56,117 nt of DNA, taken from assembly GCF_000313135.1 (NCBI RefSeq), contig NW_004457410.1:227131-283247 (forward strand), given 5' to 3'. Below are positions 37,530-48,340 of the stretch, piece after piece (the first letter of the stretch is position 1; each line of letters begins with the position of its first letter). Source of the DNA: Acanthamoeba castellanii str. Neff. Lineage: Eukaryota > Discosea > Longamoebia > Acanthamoebidae. Under the pieces are notes generated by a model. The model was not told the origin of the DNA, searched no databases, and saw only the letters and a list, made by a program, of their open reading frames with translations. The translations under genes were made by a program, and so were the position numbers.

Positions 37530-39684
37530 GTGTGTGTGTGCGTGCGTGCGTGCGTGCGGTGTGTGTGTCGTGTGTGTGGTGCGTACCACGTGTTGAACTG
37601 GGGCTCGGGGATGGCGATGGTCATCTGAGGGGAGTAGGAGACGTCGGCAAAGTCGTACGTGGTCTGGGTGGGCACCGAGCCCGCCCTCACATAGATGTCG
37701 CAGTCCGCGGCGCTGTCCCCGTCCTCCTGCCGTGGCCACACCACAACCAATGAATTAAAATATAAGAATATTTAACGTGTTTGGCCAATTGGGCGAGAGG
37801 GAGTGCGCACCTGGTCGACTTCGATGGTGATGGCTGAGAGAGAGCTCGACGAGAAGTGGTAGTAGTTCCAGACGCCGTCCGCCACGTAACCATCAATGGC
37901 CTGGTTGTCGGCCAAGGGCTGATTCACTGTCGATCGATCACCCAACATCCAACATTCGAATCAGAATACGACCACATGTCGGTCGATCAGCGCACATTGT
38001 TGTAAAACGATCAAATACTAAATAATAAAAAGACAGGACTCCATTGGGGAGATGGGGCGTACTGGTTTCGCAAAGGCGACCAGAGAACTGGTAGCTGCAT
38101 CGGCACGTGGTGCCTGAGCACTGTCCGTGGCGCGAGCATTGACTGGGGCACGAGCCTGCCCTCACCCAATCCATGTCAGGGCTTTATATATATAAAAATC
38201 GAACAACCAATCATCTACGCGATGGATGGGAAAAGCGAAAGAGGCACGCGCCCCGGGAGAGGACGTACTCTCTTGGGTGACGAGGAGTTTGTAGGAAGTC
38301 GACACGAATCCGTAGATGCCAACGTACATGGTGGTGGAGGCACTGGCGGGCTGCACCGCCAGCCTGGCTGACGAGGCCTGCGATGTCCGTCGGGTCAGAG
38401 GAGAAGCAATGGTTTGGTTCGGGGTTGGGTGAAGGCGCGGTGCGTACGGTGCTGATGTCGCGGTAGTCGAACGAGGTGTGGTTGGGCAGGGCGCCGAACT
38501 TGATGAACAGATCGGCGTCGCCGCCGGAGCGCGTTTCGTTGAGCTGGACGGTCAGAGCGTGGAGGTCGTTGACAAAGAAGAAGTAGTACTGCCACGCCAT
38601 CTGGGCCACGGTGTTCGCCGCCGGCTGGTTCAGGTTGAGCCTCGTCACGGCTGAACACGACACAAGTCAAGGCCGCGCACACAGGTTAGCCCTGCCACCT
38701 TGTTGTATAGTGGAACGCGAAAAATGCAAGGAATGTGAATATGTACGGGTGGAGCAGTCCAGGCCGCCCCAGTACTCCTGGCACTGGCACTGGCCACGAG
38801 CACACGTGCCGTGGCCGCTGCACCCCTTGGGCACTCACCACCGCTGCTGCCTCCTACACCGCACACATTACCGCACACGCACACAATCAGACACGACTCC
38901 GACTCCAATCCAAGCCACCCAGGCACACAACACAGGTGCAATGGGTGTACCGGTGACGGTGACGCGGATGGTGTAGTCGCACTGCATGAAGCCGTGCACG
39001 CCGGTGTACCAGCGGCGGCTCCGGTTGTTGACCGCCTGCAGCGTGAACGACGTGCTGAGGCCGATGTCGTTCTGGTCGTAGTCCCGGCGCGTGGGGATGC
39101 TGTCGTGGCGCACGTAGAGGTCGCAGTCGCCCGTCGAGTTGACGGTCCACGTCAGCACCTGCCCGGGCTGGGTGTCCGTCACGAAGTAGCGCCAGGCCCC
39201 GCCCTCCACGCTGTCCACCACATTCTGGCCCGAGACCAACGTTCCCACCGCTGTCGACACACACAACACACACGACACAAAAGACACAGTCAGCGGCCAT
39301 GCAACACACAACACGTGAGACGTGCACGGGGGGTTGAGAGGCTGGAAGGGTACGGATGGAGCAGTCCTGGCCGCCCCACTGGTCCTGGCACACACAGCGA
39401 CCGTCGGCTCCGCACTGGCCGTGCCGATCCTGCACCCCGCAATTGCCCGGACACTGCGCCTGGAGCACAGCCTTTGTTTGGCGACACCCCACCAACGCGC
39501 ACGTCGCTGCACGGTCAGCCACAGGAGTGGGTTTTTTTTTGTATTTTGTTTGTGGGGGGGGTACCTGAGGTTCGCTGGCGAGGCCGTCCTTCCATTCGTC
39601 CACGCTTACGGAGGCGGCGACGGCCACGAGGGTCGCGGCTAGTAGAACCGCGAGAGCGGGCTTCATCCCTTTGATGTGCATCAT
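36743..39684 (-). CDS. Secreted mosaic protein with four EGF-like / PPC modules
   Basis: A signal peptide (MKPALAVLLAATLVAVAASV) opens the protein. Four repeats of an EGF-like Cys knot plus a PPC-type (bacterial pre-peptidase C-terminal) beta-sandwich follow. EGF units: CPGNCGVQDRHGQCGADGRC, CSGHGTCARGQCQCQEYWGG, CPSQCSRHGQCSGTTCRCSY and CVAGCTPPYGACTTEHTCYC. PPC units carry the hallmark DLYVR/PT/YD pattern: CDLYVRHDSIPTRRDYDQND, ADLFIKFGALPNHTSFDY, CDIYVRAGSVPTQTTYDFAD, and a divergent fourth (FVGTEVVPDQENYDYSD). Each PPC ends in an IGVYG- or VGIYG-like strand. No peptidase domain and no C-terminal membrane span or GPI-like tail is visible, so it is probably released. Such modules may bind carbohydrate or matrix. 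About ten exons. The start at 39684 is the first ATG; 39666 is equally good. Confidence 0.82.
37497..37580. repeat. TGTG/TGCG simple repeat in EGF/PPC intron
   Basis: Two runs of TGTGTG followed by TGCG tetramers, repeated head to tail, in the intron just before the YIGIYGNRKCAYQVR exon. Confidence 0.9.
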
Positions 39685-39894
39685 CAAGTTCGGCCAGGGA
39701 GAAGAGAAAAGCAAGAGGAAAAAGAAGTGCCAAACCGTGTGCTGATTGGATGATGCGAAATATAATTTAATTTGAAGCTCCGGGAGGAAAATGGAAGTAT
39801 GTACAAAAAGAAAGGGGGTGTTTTCACTACCAACATGCTGTCGTGCCGGGAGCTTTGGCATCCGAACGGTTTGCGAGGCGTGGACGGTCTACCA

Positions 39895-40945
39895 TCATGC
39901 GGAGGAGGCCTCGCGCAGCTGCTCGACCAACCATTTCACGCCCTTGACCACTCCGTCCCTGTAACACGTGACGCATGAGCCTACGCGTGGCGCAGAGAAA
40001 CAGAGGAATCGCACACCACAGGACGGATTGGTTCATACCCGTTTAGTGCGCAGATGGGGAACAGAGCGGACGGACGGGAAGAGGTCGCAGCCAGGGCGCC
40101 CATGGACTCCTTCATTCGCTCCACGACCTTGGGGTCAGCCACATCCTGACAGCAGCAGCAGCACGCACACACCACGGGACCCGCGAGTGAGTTTGTGAGC
40201 TGGAGGTGAGTACAAAGTGTAACGGCGTTACCTGTTTGTTGAGTAGAATCAAGACTGGAACTTTGGCGTCGAGCTGAGGGTCGGTCATGATGGATTCTGG
40301 ACGGGAGTCACTCACAGTGAGCGCCAACAAGGAGACGAGGAAGAAGGGCCGAGAAACGTACGAAAGGCGGAGCAGGCCTCCTCGAGTCGCTTCTCGTCCG
40401 CCGCATCGAGCAGGAAGAGGAGACCGCTGGCCTCCGAGTAGTATTTCTGCCGTGTGCGATGTACGTGTGAACAATCAGCAACGACCAACTGGAAAGGAAG
40501 TGGCAAGGGCGAATGAAGTACCGGCCAAATCGAACGAAGGCCGGACTGTCCGCCCAGATCCCACAGCACTAATCGCTCCCTCCCTGTATCCACACGCCCA
40601 ACTATCACAGTGCACAGAAAGCAGCGAGGATCAGCAGGTGTGAGATGTAGGAGAAGCCTGGCGGGGAGAAACGCGGAGAAGGTACTGTTGAGCCCCACAG
40701 TGGGCGCAATGCGGTCTGGAGGCAGAGCTTCCTTTTCACCGTATGTGGCCTTCATGCGCTCCAGCAGTGTCTGTCCAAAGCCATTGAAGCAACACGTGTC
40801 GGCACAAGCTGACCTCCTCAGGGAGTGGTGGTTGTGGGGGGGGGTGATGTACGGTTTTGCCGGCGTTGTCGAGACCAAGGATGAGCGCATAGTACTCCTT
40901 CTTTGCGAACGCCTGCTCAAAGAGCCCGTACAGTAGCCCAAACAT
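39895..40945 (-). CDS. ARFRP1: ARF-related small GTPase, ARFRP1/Arl3p-like
   Basis: ARFRP1 (yeast Arl3p) sits at the trans-Golgi and recruits Arl1 and golgins. The protein begins MFGLLYGLFEQAFAKKEYYA, close to the ARFRP1 N-terminus and without the Gly2 needed for myristoylation. G1 is ILGLDNAGKT|TLLERMKA (intron inside, phase checked), switch I APTVGLN, and G3 LVLWDLGGQSGLRSIW. It continues with YYSEASGLLFLLDAADEKRL, G4 VPVLILLNKQDVADPK, and G5 ALFPICALNGDGVVKGVKWL before the end VEQLREASSA. The last junction, NG|DGVV, was checked for phase and gives a stop at 39895. Around seven exons. It faces the pseudouridine synthase gene 177 bp away. Confidence 0.88.
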
Positions 40946-41122
40946 TGTGCAGCTCTCTAGCTGATTCTTGTTGTCCTCTTCGAGTTTCTAATCGATGAAT
41001 GCGAGTGCGACGTGTAGCGCTTTTCTCGACTTTCCTTTGTCCGTCGAACTTTTCCCCGGCATTTCCAAGCACAACACACGCAGGCAAATTTGATCACAAA
41101 TTTCGCCATCAACGAGACCAAG
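40946..41122. promoter_or_regulatory. Divergent promoter region, ARFRP1 / pseudouridine synthase
   Basis: 177 bp between divergent starts. No TATA box or obvious repeat is visible. It should hold both core promoters and 5' UTRs. Confidence 0.5.
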
Positions 41123-43023
41123 ATGCGTGCCATGCGGGCTCGGGTGCAGCCCTCCCCTTCTCCTCTTGCCACCCTGCTACTCGGCCGTCCATCTGCTTCC
41201 AATGTGCTCGTCTCGAGGCAAATCGCATGGCCGCTCAAGATGAATTGTGCTCCCCTCTTCCCCTTGCGCTCCTCGTCTGCTCGTCGGTACAATACCTCGT
41301 CGTCGGGCACTGCCTCACGCAGCCGACCCACCCACGCCGAAGAGGCTCGGCCCAAAGATCACCGCCATGGAGGCCAAGATGTAAAGAAGAGCAGCAGCGT
41401 GCAACGCACGGGAAGAAACAAAGCAGTAGAACCTAAGGCCGAAGCGAAGGAGGTGGTGAGCGCCACGGAGAATGGGACAACGAGGAACGTGCTACCGGCC
41501 GATGGACCCTATCGCCTGGTCGAACGGCTGGCCAAGCGCATCGCACGTAGCGGCCTTTGCTCGCGCCGAGAAGCCGAGCGCCTCATTGAAGAGGTAGGCA
41601 CTGCTTTCTCGCTACATCGTCATCGTACACTCTGCATAGCGCGCTGACCTTTTTCTTCTTGGCCGCTCGTGTTGTGCGTTGCTGTACCCACCAGGGATTG
41701 GTCTCGGTGGACGGCGCGATCGTCAAGACGCCCGCCATCAACGTCACTCCTGCTTCGGTGGTGATGATCAACAACAAAAAGGTACCAACCACATCATCTG
41801 GCACTTTTGGTGTATATCTTTTTCTCTGTTACCTTATGTTCTCTGACCACACACAACACACAACACACAGCTCGAGAAGACGCCACCGCCGCAGGTGTGG
41901 CTCCATTACAAGAAGCGCGGTGTGCTGGTGACCCATCACGACCCACAGGGCCGGGAGGCGTTGTTCCCGCATCTGCGGAACATGGGACTGCCGCACCTCG
42001 TCTCCGTGGTACGTTCCCTCATCCTACGATCGTTGGAGTCGCCATTTGTCGCGTTTGTGGGCACACCCTCTCACATGCATTCGCTCGCGACATGCGTGTG
42101 CGTGTGCGAGTGTAGGGTCGGCTGGACTACACCAGCGAAGGGCTGCTGCTGCTCACCAACAACGGACGCCTGGCCCAGTATCTGGAGCACCCCAGCAACG
42201 AGTACGAGCGAAAGTACAAAGTGCGGATCCGAGGCAAGGTGCGGACCACTCTCGATAAAGCAACAGCTGTCGCTTCACGTGGGCGTGAGCGTGACGAGAG
42301 TCCAATACCGGGTTTCTTCTTGCAACAGGTGGAGCAGAAGGTCATCGATCGGCTGGCGAAGGGTATCACGGTCGGCGGGGTGGAATACGGACCCATCAAA
42401 GTGACACCGATCGAGAAAAGGCGAAGCGAGGAGGAGACGAGCACCAACGAGTGGGTGTACGTGAGCCTCACCGAGGGCAAGAACCGTGAGATCCGGCGGG
42501 TGTTTGAGCACTTCAAACTCGTCGTCACACGCCTCATCCGGGTTCAGTACGGGTACAGCGGATCCCCCCTCTCTGACCACTCGCAACGTTGCTAACAGCG
42601 ATCTGTATTCGGTGATTGGTCAGGCCCTACACGCTGGACAAAAAGCTCGAACCGGGCGACGTTGTTGAGACCAGGCTAAGACTGGACTTGGTCAAGAAGG
42701 CCGACCGGTACTGGTGGCTGTGGTACGCACTCGTGCATGCAACCCTCGTCCTGGCTTTGTTCTGGTGGTGGTGGTGGTGGTGGCGGTGGTGGCGGTTGGT
42801 GGTGGTGGTGGTGGTGGTGACACTCTCTTTCTGGGTCCTCGGCTCTGTCCGCTCTGTGCGCAGGGACGGAGACCAGGAGTCCTCCACAGTGCCCTTCCCC
42901 GAGTCCTACTTCCGCATCGACCCTCGCAAGATCATCACCAGCCTCCCCACTCCCGCCTCGTCTGCCAAGCCGCCAAGTGTGCCTGCCCTGGACAGCCCAC
43001 CATCATCCACCTCTCAAGAGTGA
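41123..43023 (+). CDS. Organellar RsuA/RluB-type RNA pseudouridine synthase
   Basis: The enzyme converts a specific uridine of (probably mitochondrial) rRNA to pseudouridine. A long Arg/Ser-rich, acid-poor N-terminus (MRAMRARVQPSPSPLATLLL, later LRSSSARRYNTSS) suggests organelle import. An S4 RNA-binding domain follows: RLAKRIARSGLCSRREAERL, GLVSVDGAIVKTPAINVTP. The catalytic domain has VSVGRLDYTSEGLLLLTNNG with the catalytic Asp of the RLD motif, RKYKVRIRGKVEQKVIDRL, then WVYVSLTEGKNREIRRVFEH and VTRLIRVQYGPYTLDKKLEP. The tail is Pro/Ser-rich. Seven or so exons; the last intron contains a (GGT)n run at 42762-42821. The family is bacterial in origin (RsuA/RluB/E/F), consistent with an organellar role. 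Confidence 0.87.
42762..42821. repeat. (GGT)n repeat in pseudouridine synthase intron
   Basis: Imperfect GGT trinucleotide run in the final intron, between the KKADR and DGDQESS exons. Confidence 0.9.
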
Positions 43024-43113
43024 GCCATTCACGCAATGTGGAAAATGACGAAGAAATCATTTTTCAGGCCATTTCGTTTCGCTCATCTTTCACAGATCAA
43101 CGCTCGAGACAAG

Positions 43114-45184
43114 ATGCGCAGACTGTTGACATGCTGGACGTCAGTGGCTGTGGGGGCTGGCATGGGCCTGGCCGCCGCTGGGCAGTGTGACGGGGGACTG
43201 ACAATCCACGCCACCACAACCAAGACCGAGACCGCAACGCCCTCGCTTCCCGACGTTGACCTGAAGGTGGCGCCCCCCGCCGCCCACGCCGCCACCTCCT
43301 CTCCCATTGCCACCGGCCCCGACGGACCCGCATCGCCCCTCCGTCTGCAGCTGGTCCTCGCGTACGCTCTCCCTCCGCCACCAAGTTCCACTCGTGCTGT
43401 TGACCAACCTGGTATCCCCGTGTGCGGTGTGTGCGGTGCGTGCGTGCGGTGTGTAGGGTCACGCGCCACGGGCTGCGGACGCCGTTGTCATCGACGGACC
43501 AGCGGAACGAGTGGCGGTGCGAGCACGACCAGCTGCTGGTGCAGCACTACGCCGATGCCGACGACGCCCTCCGCCTGACTCACTCGGACGAACCCCTGCC
43601 GGACCACGTCCCCGCCAACCTGCTCACCCGCCGCAAGCTCCTCCACGGTCGCCAGAAGCTCCGCGGTGCGCACCACGCGCCCTCGTACCTAACTCGATAC
43701 CTAACTCTTCCGTTCCGGCGGAGCGGGTATCTAACTCGCACGTAACGAACTTGGTGGGTATCTAACCTTCTTCGGGGGGCGGCAGGCAACTGCCACGTGG
43801 GCCAGTTGACGCACCTGGGCCTGGAGCAGCTGCGCCGCATCGGGGAGCTGCTGCGCGAGCGCTACGTGGACGAGCTGCGGGTGCTGCCGCCCGTGTTCGA
43901 CGCGCGCACCGTGTTCGTGCGGTCCACCGATACCAACCGCACCATCGAGTCCGCACAGAGCCTCCTGTGGGGCCTCTACCCGCCTTCCACCCGCCCGCAC
44001 GGACGCGTACCTTACCTGCGCGCCACCTTGATCTGTGCTCCTTGCACCAACTGAAGTGTCGTGTCGTGTGTGTCGTGTGTGTTCTACGGTGGTGCGCGTG
44101 CAGGAGGGCGTGATGGATGTGAACATCGTGGAGGAGCGGCCGAGAACATGTACCCGCGGTCGGCGTGCGCCCGACTCAACCAGCTCAAGAAAGACGCACG
44201 AGCCACTCCCGACTACCTCAAGCACCGCGAGGACCGCCAGCCCTTCCAGGCATCCACCACCACCACCACCACCACCACCTCCGTCGCTTTGTCTACTACT
44301 CGCCCGCTCCGCACTAACGCGTGGCCACGACAGGATAAGGTCGAGGCGGCGCTCGGCCGCAAGGTCAACAGCTGGGACGGCCTCAACAGCACCCTTCAGG
44401 TATCGCATGCATGTCGCTACCCAGTGGCGCGCGCAGTCGCGCTCACCTTGTGTGTGTGTGTGTGTGTGTTGGCCAGACCATCATCCGGCACCGGTTGCTG
44501 CTGCCCGACGGCGTGGACCAGGATATCGTGGACGGCGTCGAGAGCGAGGCCGGCTACGAGACTGCCGTCAAGTTCTCCAGCCCCGAGATCTGCAGGCTCG
44601 CGATCGGCCGCTTCATCGGGGACGTGGTGGATCGGGTGCAGACGACGGTGGACGGCGAGGACGACGTACGCTTCGCCCTCTACTCGGGCCACGACAACAC
44701 CCTCTCCCCCTTCCTCTCGGCCTTCAACGTATTCGACGCCCGCCAGCCGCCCATGGCCTCCGGTACCACCCAATCAAAGCCCATCTTTTCGTTGGCCGTG
44801 CGCGCGGTCCGTTAACATCAGCTTGTGTGCGATTGTGTGTGTGTGTCGTGTGTGTGTGTGTGTGTGTCGGTCGTGTCGTGTTGTGTGGCAGTGATTGTGC
44901 TGGAGGTCTACAAGGACGCGAAGGACAAGCACTGGGTGCGATTCCTCTACAACGGGGAGGAGATGGTGGTGCAGGCGCCGGCCAAAGGAGCAGGCGCTGA
45001 GAAAGGCGAGCTGGAGCCGCTGACGCAGCGCTACCCGGTGGCGGTGGTGCGCGACGCGGGCGAGGCCGGTGAGCGGCGGGAAGCGATCGCCTTGGCGCCG
45101 CACGAACGGTGGCGCGAGCTGGCCACAAGCCTCATCCCGATCGACTACGACGCCGAGTGCAAGGAGAGCGCACCCCTCGCCTGA
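43114..45184 (+). CDS. Histidine acid phosphatase, ACP6-like
   Basis: Members use a phosphohistidine mechanism; ACP6 hydrolyses lysophosphatidic acid. An N-terminal hydrophobic segment (LLTCWTSVAVGAGMGLAAAG) suggests a signal or anchor. The catalytic RHGxRTP motif is RVTRHGLRTPL. Next come GQLTHLGLEQLRRIGELLRE, RTVFVRSTDTNRTIESAQSL, ENMYPRSACARLNQL, the proton-donor HD in YSGHDNTLSPFLSAF, and VLEVYKDAKDKHWVRFLYNG. The order and wording follow ACP6. One frame break is visible: DVNIVEERP and ENMYPRS are adjacent in the family but sit in different frames, with no intron signals between them (about 44141). The start at 43114 precedes the hydrophobic segment; an in-frame ATG at 43036 is possible. 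It starts 91 bp after the preceding stop. Confidence 0.8.
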
Positions 45185-45877
45185 TGGCATAGTTGATGGT
45201 GGTGATGCCTCACAGCGATTGACTGCACTGAAATGTTAAACATTACATAGTGCTGTCCTCTTCTCCCTGCTTCCGCTCACCCACCGGGCGCGCTGACGAC
45301 AGCCACTGGACCTCGTGCGTAGCCGCCAATTCGCCGGCGAGCTTCGTCTCGGCTTCTTCGTGGAGCCAGGCGGGCCCGAGCCGGGGAGGTGAGCAGGAGG
45401 TGCGCCGCGCCAGCTCGTGTCCAGTTTCCCCACGAAATGGTCGTGCAACCGGATGATGCCCTCCTGGACCAGGTCGAGCACCACGCGGTCCGCCGAGCGA
45501 AGGCGGAGCAGGGCTTCCGAGTAGAGATGGAGGTCCTCAAGTCGCTTCGTACCCCGTAGTGTGTCCGTTGCAACAGGATCGATGCCGTGGCCGCGATGCC
45601 GTGGCCGCGATGAAGGGCTGCTCTTCACAGCTCAAGTCGCAGGCGGTCATGAGTTCCTTCTCGCATCACAGGCCACATCAGCGCGTCAACTCTCGAACGG
45701 GCAAGGAGGGTTGGCTCTTTCTTCACGAAAGAGGCAAGAACGTGGTGGTGTTATGTTGGTTGGTCTCTACTTAATAATGACGACATAAGTGAAGTTGTTG
45801 AGGCCAAGGCGGACAAGGCCATGACGCCGACAACGAGGCGGAGGGTGGTAGAGGGCTGCTGGAGAGTGGGGTTGAGT
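45185..45877. other. Convergent region between acid phosphatase and RPA1
   Basis: 693 bp between facing stop codons. It contains a doubtful minus-strand frame (45236-45628) and, at about 45590-45612, a direct repeat of a 14-bp unit (GATGCCGTGGCCGC). The rest (45630-45877) shows nothing convincing and is probably 3' UTR sequence. Confidence 0.5.
45236..45628 (-). CDS. Unrecognised small protein or gene fragment
   Basis: A minus-strand frame encodes KRLEDLHLYSEALLRLRSAD, RVVLDLVQEGIIRLHDHFVG, amphipathic helical sequence that looks protein-like rather than random. Downstream, the most protein-like sequence (AWLHEEAETKLAGELAATHE, VQWLSSARPVGERKQGEEDS) is in a different frame. No usable GT–AG pair clearly joins the two, so either an intron was missed, a base is wrong, or the gene is decaying. 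No ATG begins the frame; an upstream exon may exist near 45640-45680. I do not recognise the family. The helical segment faintly recalls ANTH-domain proteins, but not enough to assign. Confidence 0.35.
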   Translation of the reverse strand: MKSSPSSRPRHRGHGIDPVATDTLRGTKRLEDLHLYSEALLRLRSADRVVLDLVQEGIIRLHDHFVGKLDTSWRGAPPAHLPGSGPPGSTKKPRRSSPANWRLRTRSSGCRQRARWVSGSREKRTALCNV

Positions 45878-48039
45878 TTAGGCGGTGATGTACTTGGCGA
45901 TGGAGTTGATGAGGAACTTGGACTCCTTGGCGTAGTCCATGGGGATGACCTTGACGACGCTGAGCTTGACCTTGTTCTCGCCCTCGTACTCGCTCTGCGT
46001 TGCCCGCACGCGCAGGTTGTAGGACTTGAAGAGGGCCTTCTGGAACACGTCCTCGTACTGGCTCTCGCCCTGCGGCCGACTCAGCATCTCCAGCAGATCG
46101 TCCGCAGTCGTGCCATTCAGGACATCCTGTATTAATGATGAACGCGCGCATGCGGGTGTTGCCACGTCAGTCAGGTGGTGATCTGATCAAGACAACTGAC
46201 GACGCGCTGCAAAGGAGATGAAGTGGCGAAGTAAGTGGTGGTGCATACCGAAGCGGTGTCGTTGAAGCAGGTGAGCCACGAGGAGCCGGAGTGGTCGTTG
46301 GCGTTGAGGCTGAGCACGTATCGCGGCTTGTAGTGGTCGTGGGTGGCGCCGCACTTGGTGCAGTGGTACGCGCCGCCGACGGACGTCACCTTCTTGTTGC
46401 ACTTCTCGGTCGGGCAGGCTTCGTACCACGGCGGGTGGTCCCGGCTGTGCTTGATCTCTGTCACCGTCGCGCGCACGCTAAAGTAGACGCTCTCCTGGCC
46501 GCCAAAGGCCACCTGCTTGACCGCGGCGAAGCTCTTCCTCGTCTCGTCCCACGGGCGCTTGTCGCCGCCGCCGAAGCCGCCCTCGCCGCCACCGCCGCGG
46601 CCCTTGAAGTCGTTGCGGGACATGCTGGCGACTTCGCCCTGGCCGGCCGTCTCGAACCACTCCCGCACGCGGTCGGCTTCGGGAATGCGCGGCTCGAACT
46701 CGAGCTTGGAGGTGCGGAGCACGGTGAGCGAGCGCTGGTTGTAGTCGGAGATCTTGACGCCCTTGAACAGCACCACGAGACCGCGGTCGCCGCTCCACTG
46801 GGCGGCCTGCTCGCCCCAGAGGGTGACCTCGACCTGCGCGTTGGACGAATCGCCCACCTTGACGACGCGCTTCTGCAGCTCGTTGCCGGCCTGGGTGCGG
46901 ATGTCCTGGATCGCGCCGCTCTCGAGCACGGCGCCCAGGATGTCGATGGTCTCGTCCTTGGCATGGCCACCCAGATCGGCGATATCGACAAAGTTGAACT
47001 TGTAGAAGGGGATCGACGGGTCGTCTTCGGTGGGCTGGATGAGCGCGTTCTTGTCGAGCGAGATCTCATAGTCGTTCTTGAGCGTCGAGAACCGCTTGTT
47101 GGCGTACTTGACGCTGCCGCGGCCGATCAGAAACACCTGACCGGCTTCGATCTGATCGTTCCACTGGGTGGCAGCCTCGCCGAAGAACGTGCAGCGGATC
47201 TCACCGCCAAAGGCGTCGAGCAGATCGACGCTGAAGAGGAAGCTCTGGCCGCGTGCGTTGTTGAAGGGGCGCATGTCGGACTTATGAGTGATGCGGGCCT
47301 TGATGGTCCACCGGTTCTGGTAGGGGTTGAGGCCCTTGATCGGCATTGTGCCCTCGGCAAGCGAGGGAGACGGGCCGCCAAAGCTGCTGCCGCTGCCACC
47401 GCCGCCGCGGCCAGTGTTCTGCGGCTGGAAGGGGCGCGACTGCTGCTGCTGCGGGGCGGGACGAGCCGGGGCTGCCGCGACGGGAGCCGGAGCGGCCGCA
47501 CCGCCGCCAACGTCCTCAATGTTTTGTGGGGTGCCAATGGTTTGCGCGAGAGGAGGGCCAGTCAACTCAATGCTCAACACGATAACGATCCTGCACCGCC
47601 GCGCACGCGAAACAACTGTCAGATGAATAGAAAAGATTTTCTCCATGATGCTTGCGGAAGATGTATGCGTACCGACGGCCGTGTACGGTGTTGCAAATGT
47701 ACTCGTTGAGGCGGACTATGCACTTGGGCTGCAGCTTACCATCATTAACGAGCTCGTTCAGCTGTGTAGCCAGCATGGCCTGCTGGAAATGAATGCCATC
47801 CGAAATCACCAATCTGCACCAAGACAAGACACAATGTGACAGTCACGGTCAGTGGGTGATGGAAGATGCAAATGCAAGCTGGAGAATGCGGGCGCAACAA
47901 ACCGGTAGCGTTCGGGGCTTGTGGCTTGCCCATTTGGGCCGAGAATTTTCTTCACATCAATGACCTGCACCAAGGGCGTTCGAATCTGCTGGCCCTTGTG
48001 CATGGCCTCCACGGCCCCGTGAGTAAGCTGGCTCGACAT
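45878..48039 (-). CDS. RPA1: Replication protein A 70 kDa subunit
   Basis: RPA1 is the main single-strand-DNA-binding subunit in replication, repair and recombination. The N-terminal OB fold reads TPLVQVIDVKKILGPNGQAT, YRLVISDGIHFQQAMLATQL and GKLQPKCIVRLNEYICNTV. A Gly/Pro/Gln-rich linker follows. DBD-A starts PIKGLNPYQNRWTIKARITH and includes FNNARGQSFLFSVDLLDAFG. DBD-B carries VDIADLGGHAKDETIDILGA and VEVTLWGEQAAQWSGDRG. DBD-C has a zinc ribbon: ACPTEKCNKKVTSVGGAYHC then CTKCGATHDHYKPRY, and ends with VIPMDYAKESKFLINSIAKY. All three ssDNA-binding domains plus the N domain are present, so the architecture is complete. Four or five exons; most of the protein lies in one long exon (about 46240-47600). 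Confidence 0.94.
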
Positions 48040-48340
48040 GTCTCTTTATATCTTCTCTCCTTCCTTCAAGTGAGCGCTTACGAAGTACTCCCGAGTTCGC
48101 GTAGCCAAAAAGCCAGGTCGCAGATTAACGTTCGTGTGGCTTGTGCCTTCGCGCCAAGGACTAAGTTGTTTCCCGCCACAAAGCTCGCCTCATTAAAAAG
48201 CTGTGCCTTTTCCTCGAAAACTTTCAAATCTTTAAAATTTCACAAGACAGGAAATGACAAAGAAAGAACAGCGAAAGGATTTATGACAAGGGTGGGATGA
48301 GAGAAGAACAACCTTCGATGCGGCGTGAAGTGGTGAGGTC
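48040..48340. promoter_or_regulatory. RPA1: RPA1 upstream region with E2F-like sites
   Basis: About 300 bp between the RPA1 start and the CSN1 stop. Two sequences resemble E2F/MBF elements: TTCGCGCC at 48149-48156 and TTTCCCGCC at 48169-48177. They are about 110-140 bp upstream of the RPA1 ATG. In animals, plants and yeast, replication genes are S-phase targets of such sites; function here is inferred. Confidence 0.45.

Noticed and set aside
46291..47709. Plus-strand open frame of 472 codons opposite RPA1
   Set aside because: It is the antisense of a long RPA1 exon. High GC at third positions removes stops on the other strand. RPA1 has clear homology and the antisense has none.
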